Of a stretch of DNA of 24,401 nt, positions 21,842 to 24,401 are shown one piece after another (position 1 is the first letter of the stretch; each line of letters opens with the position of its first letter). Both the position numbers and the translations under genes were made by a program. Source of the DNA: an uncultured Eubacterium sp. (lineage in GTDB: Bacteria; Bacillota; Clostridia; Lachnospirales; Lachnospiraceae); contig CALGGT010000099.1 in assembly GCA_937915825.1 (NCBI GenBank), forward strand, positions 1-24,401. The letters are read 5' to 3'. Under the pieces are notes generated by a model. The model was not told the origin of the DNA. It made no database searches and was given only the letters and a program-made list of their open reading frames with translations.

Positions 21842-23950
21842 TTAAACCTCGAAAAGGAGATCTCCATAGGTAGGAACCGGCCAATCTTCTTTATCTACGA
21901 TCAATTCCAGTTCATCAATGGGGTTACGGAGATTTGCCATATCTGTAGATACTACGTCTTTATAGAAGGTGGCACGATCTACGCCATCCTCCATCTCCGA
22001 ACCTTTTTTCGTAGACTTGTCTAAGGCAAGCAAAGCGGTACGTGCCTCTTTTAAAAGCTTGGAAGTGGTGGTGAGAAGTTCGCTTTGAACGCTGACATCC
22101 GCCTCCGGGCAGGCACTCTTTACGCCGTTAATGGAATTTGCCAACTTTGTAGTATATTCGATGACGGAGGGAATGTATTCCTTGGAAGCCATTTCCAACA
22201 TCGTCTTTGCTTCAATGTTCAATGCCTTGGAATAGGACTCGTAGCAGATTTCCGCACGAGATTCCAGCTCAACCTTGGAGAGAACATGCATTTTCTCAAA
22301 GACTTTAACGGTTTTATCATCGATCAGGCTGGGCGTGGCATCTACCATGGTAGGCACATTGGGAAGGCCTCTCTTGGCAGCTTCCTCCACCCATTCTTCG
22401 GAATATCCGTTTCCGTTGAAAATAACACGCTGATGTTCTTTCAGGGTCTTTTGGATCAAGGAATCCAAAGCGGAATCAAAATCGGAACTGTTTTCCAACT
22501 CGTCGGCCATTTCCGATAGGACATTGGCAACGACGGTATTTAAAATGGTATTGGGAGTTGCGATGGATTGGGAAGAACCAACCATACGGAACTCAAATTT
22601 ATTACCGGTAAACGCGAAAGGAGAAGTACGGTTACGATCCGTAACATCTTTACGCAAGTTGGGAAGGGTATTTACGCCGATGTCCATATGGCTGCTCTTA
22701 ATGCTGTGCTCCGCAAATCCCTTGTCAATGATCTGCTCTACGATATCCTCCAACTGCTCCCCAAGGAAAATGGAAATGATCGCCGGAGGTGCTTCGTTAC
22801 CTCCCAGACGATGGTCGTTTCCTGCATTGGCAGCGGAGTAACGAAGCAGCGCTGCATGCTCATCCACAGCCCGGATCACGGCCGCTACAAATAATAAGAA
22901 CTGTTTATTCTTATGAGGTTCTTTCCCGGGGCTTAAAAGATTCTCCCCTTCTGCCGTTACGATGGACCAGTTGTCATGCTTACCGGAACCGTTAATTCCA
23001 TCAAAGGGCTTCTCATGAAGAACACATTCCAGGTTGTGGCGACGGGCAACTTTTCGCATGGTCTCCATTACTAACTGGTTGTGATCGGTAGCGATGTTGG
23101 CCGTATCGTAGATCGGAGCCATTTCATGCTGAGCGGGAGCTACTTCGTTATGCTGGGTCTTGGAAAGAATTCCGAACTTCCAAAGTTCTTCGTTTAATTC
23201 CTTCATGAAAGCGCCTTGACGCTCACGAATGCTTCCAAAATAGTGATCATCCAATTCCTGACCCTTCGGGGGCATGGCTCCAAACAGGGTACGACCGGAG
23301 AAGATCAAGTCATCACGCTTTAGGAACGCATCCCGGTCGATTAAGAAATATTCCTGCTCCGCCCCGATGGAACAGTCCACACGGGCGGTTTCTTTTCCAA
23401 ATAATTTTAAAACTCTCTGTGCCTGGGTATCCAGGGCTTCCATGGAACGCAAGAGAGGGGTTTTCTTATCCAATGCCTCGCCGGTATAGGAACAGAAGGC
23501 AGTGGGAATACATAAGGTTACGCCTAAGGCATCTTCCCGTAAAAAAGCAGGAGATGTACAATCCCAGGCAGTATATCCTCTTGCCTCGAAGGTTGCTCGT
23601 AAACCTCCGGAAGGGAAGGAGGAGGCATCCGGTTCTCCTTTGATCAACTCTTTTCCGTTAAATTCCAGGATCGCTCTGGAATCGGACGAAGCAGAGATAA
23701 ATGAATCATGTTTTTCTGCTGTGACGCCGGTTAATGGCTGAAACCAGTGGGTATAGTGAGTAGCACCGTTATCCAATGCCCATTCCTTCATGGCGTGAGC
23801 TACAACATTCGCTACTTCCCGATCCAGATCCTGCCCTGAATCTATGGTACTCTTCAAGGATTGATAGGTTTTCTTCGGAAGATAGCGCTGCATAACGTCA
23901 TCGTTAAACACTCTGGTTCCGTAGACTTTTGAAATTACATCATTTTCCAT
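21842..23950 (-). CDS. glnA: Type III glutamine synthetase (GSIII)
   Basis: GSIII makes glutamine from glutamate, ammonia and ATP as a large oligomer. From the ATG at 23950 the protein has 702 residues, the type III size (types I and II are about 350-470). Family signatures are visible: ATHYTHWFQPLTG, a substrate loop with EAPAQHEMAPIYD-type sequence (EVAPAQHEMAP), LHEKPFDGINGSGKHDNWS, and GGNEAPPAIISIFLG. The start at 23950 is set by GGAGG 7 nt upstream; an in-frame ATG at 24001 would overlap the -10 of the nearest promoter and is rejected. The gene stands alone, convergent to the flippase gene, with a complex upstream region (two promoters and two terminator hairpins). No regulator or transporter gene for nitrogen is inside the window. 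Confidence 0.97.
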   Translation of the reverse strand: MENDVISKVYGTRVFNDDVMQRYLPKKTYQSLKSTIDSGQDLDREVANVVAHAMKEWALDNGATHYTHWFQPLTGVTAEKHDSFISASSDSRAILEFNGKELIKGEPDASSFPSGGLRATFEARGYTAWDCTSPAFLREDALGVTLCIPTAFCSYTGEALDKKTPLLRSMEALDTQAQRVLKLFGKETARVDCSIGAEQEYFLIDRDAFLKRDDLIFSGRTLFGAMPPKGQELDDHYFGSIRERQGAFMKELNEELWKFGILSKTQHNEVAPAQHEMAPIYDTANIATDHNQLVMETMRKVARRHNLECVLHEKPFDGINGSGKHDNWSIVTAEGENLLSPGKEPHKNKQFLLFVAAVIRAVDEHAALLRYSAANAGNDHRLGGNEAPPAIISIFLGEQLEDIVEQIIDKGFAEHSIKSSHMDIGVNTLPNLRKDVTDRNRTSPFAFTGNKFEFRMVGSSQSIATPNTILNTVVANVLSEMADELENSSDFDSALDSLIQKTLKEHQRVIFNGNGYSEEWVEEAAKRGLPNVPTMVDATPSLIDDKTVKVFEKMHVLSKVELESRAEICYESYSKALNIEAKTMLEMASKEYIPSVIEYTTKLANSINGVKSACPEADVSVQSELLTTTSKLLKEARTALLALDKSTKKGSEMEDGVDRATFYKDVVSTDMANLRNPIDELELIVDKEDWPVPTYGDLLFEV

Positions 23951-23990
23951 TTTGTTTCCTCCATTCTGGCTGTTTCGCACTACATACATC

Positions 23991-24018
23991 ATTATACACA
24001 AAAAAATTTGTTTGTAAA
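23991..24018 (-). promoter_or_regulatory. Proximal glnA promoter (P2)
   Basis: On the minus strand, TTTACA (24013-24018), a 16-nt spacer and a perfect TATAAT (23991-23996) predict a start near 23984 and a short leader of about 34 nt. The spacer contains a perfect inverted repeat ACAAA-AAAA-TTTGT (23998-24011), which could be an operator. P2 lies downstream of both terminator hairpins, so its transcripts escape them. Confidence 0.7.
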
Positions 24019-24037
24019 ATGATTCTTGAACCGTTGC

Positions 24038-24059
24038 AAAAAAATCAGGAAAATTCCTG
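24038..24059 (-). terminator. Second attenuator-like hairpin upstream of glnA
   Basis: On the minus strand, CAGGA pairs with TCCTG (arms within 24046-24059) around an ATTT loop, followed by A and then seven T residues. It is short but has the right form for an intrinsic terminator, placed between the distal terminator and P2. Confidence 0.6.
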
Positions 24060-24080
24060 TCTGGTTAAAGAAAAAGGACA

Positions 24081-24125
24081 AAAAAAACAAAGAAATACCC
24101 GAAAAATCGGGAACTTCTTTGTTCC
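24081..24125 (-). terminator. Leader terminator of glnA with an overlapping alternative hexaloop hairpin
   Basis: On the minus strand AACAAAGAA (24123-24115) pairs with TTCTTTGTT (24094-24086), and an inner CCCGA/TCGGG stem (24111-24107 with 24102-24098) adds to it, followed by a T-run. This is a strong intrinsic terminator about 25 nt after the predicted P1 start. The same 5' arm can instead form GGAAC-AAAGAA-GTTCC (24125-24110). That is a 5-bp hairpin with a six-base loop having A at position 1 and G at position 4. The two folds exclude each other, as in an attenuator. Confidence 0.8.
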
Positions 24126-24154
24126 TAATGTCGTATTTTGTTTAACTGGAATTA

Positions 24155-24205
24155 ATCTTAGCACTTTTTTTATAAAAAGTAAAGACCTTTTTTTGATTTT
24201 TTTTA
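24155..24205 (-). promoter_or_regulatory. Distal glnA promoter (P1) with A-tract UP-like element
   Basis: On the minus strand TTTACT (24178-24183), a 17-nt spacer and TAAGAT (24155-24160) predict a start near 24148. Just upstream of the -35 lie two A-tracts of eight and seven bases (about 24187-24205), as in UP elements. The transcript would run straight into the leader terminator. Confidence 0.65.
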
Positions 24206-24262
24206 AAAAGTCCCCGGGAAAATAAATTTAGAAAAATAATTTTTGTCAATTCTTTCTTAATA

Positions 24263-24288
24263 AATGTGAAAATCGAATGTGAGAATCG
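24263..24288. repeat. Tandem 13-bp repeat, two copies
   Basis: AATGTGAAAATCG (24263-24275) is followed directly by AATGTGAGAATCG (24276-24288), with one mismatch. It marks the boundary between the AT-rich glnA control region and a GC-rich block to the right. Confidence 0.75.
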
Positions 24289-24401
24289 GATTGGTAGGAA
24301 CCGGACGTGGGAATTGCCGGTTCGACGATGAATCCGGGGAGTGGGTGTTACGATTCACAGCCCCCTGCCTCAATTCTTGGGGCCCGCTATGCGCTCTTGG
24401 T
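24289..24401. other. Unassigned GC-rich block with inverted repeats at the window edge, possible structured RNA
   Basis: This stretch is clearly more GC-rich than the adjacent control region. It holds AACCGG (24299-24304) facing CCGGTT with a 12-nt gap, and TGAATC facing GATTCA enclosing a G-rich loop with GGGG and CCCC tracts nearby. A minus-strand frame is open to a TAA near 24259, but its translation does not look like a protein and no start is visible. A noncoding RNA such as 6S RNA is a guess only; the window ends before it can be judged. It could equally be the end of a gene outside the window. Confidence 0.3.

Noticed and set aside
22085..23741. Plus-strand open frames opposite glnA
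   Set aside because: They are shadows of the glnA coding strand, with unlikely composition and no SD.
23951..24001. Longer N-terminus of glnA starting at 24001
   Set aside because: It overlaps the TATAAT of P2; the ATG at 23950 has GGAGG at 7 nt and gives the usual type III length.

Overview
The window looks like a chromosomal segment of a moderately low-GC Clostridia bacterium, probably Lachnospiraceae or a close relative. Evidence: purine-rich Shine-Dalgarno (SD) sites, several TTG/GTG starts, a 58-residue bS21, a type III glutamine synthetase, two lipobox lipoproteins and clostridial-type protein sequences. Nearly all of it is dense housekeeping sequence. I see no insertion sequence, phage gene, CRISPR array, tRNA or rRNA.

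Layout. Positions 1-2485 run leftward: glmS, with its own promoter, followed after 22 nt by a secreted protein cut by the window edge. Positions 2502-9756 run rightward: an aroB-type gene, then a new promoter for yraN-der-plsY-gpsA (nuclease-fold protein, ribosome-assembly GTPase, two steps of phospholipid synthesis). Next come a trigger-factor-like lipoprotein and an exported SH3-NlpC/P60 cell-wall hydrolase. Positions 9833-16826 are a compact rightward run: two flavoproteins, proB, 5-formyltetrahydrofolate cyclo-ligase and alaS. rpsU (16991-17167) is a separate unit with a strong promoter and a strong terminator. phoH and ybeY overlap by 4 nt, followed by a DUF3048 lipoprotein and a MurJ/SpoVB-type flippase. 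A bidirectional terminator at 21740-21779 separates this block from a convergent type III glnA.

The most interesting part is the 450 bp upstream of glnA. On the minus strand it holds, in order, a promoter with upstream A-tracts, a strong terminator whose 5' arm overlaps an alternative hexaloop hairpin, a second terminator, and a second promoter just before the gene. This looks like attenuation or antitermination control of nitrogen assimilation, possibly by an ANTAR-type protein, but only one of the two hairpins expected for such a target is visible. Other points: an active-site His-to-Arg change in AroB, a glmS leader too short for the glmS ribozyme, an exported trigger-factor relative, proB without proA, several short tandem duplications between genes, and an unassigned GC-rich structured block at the right edge. 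I found no clear novel multi-gene system.
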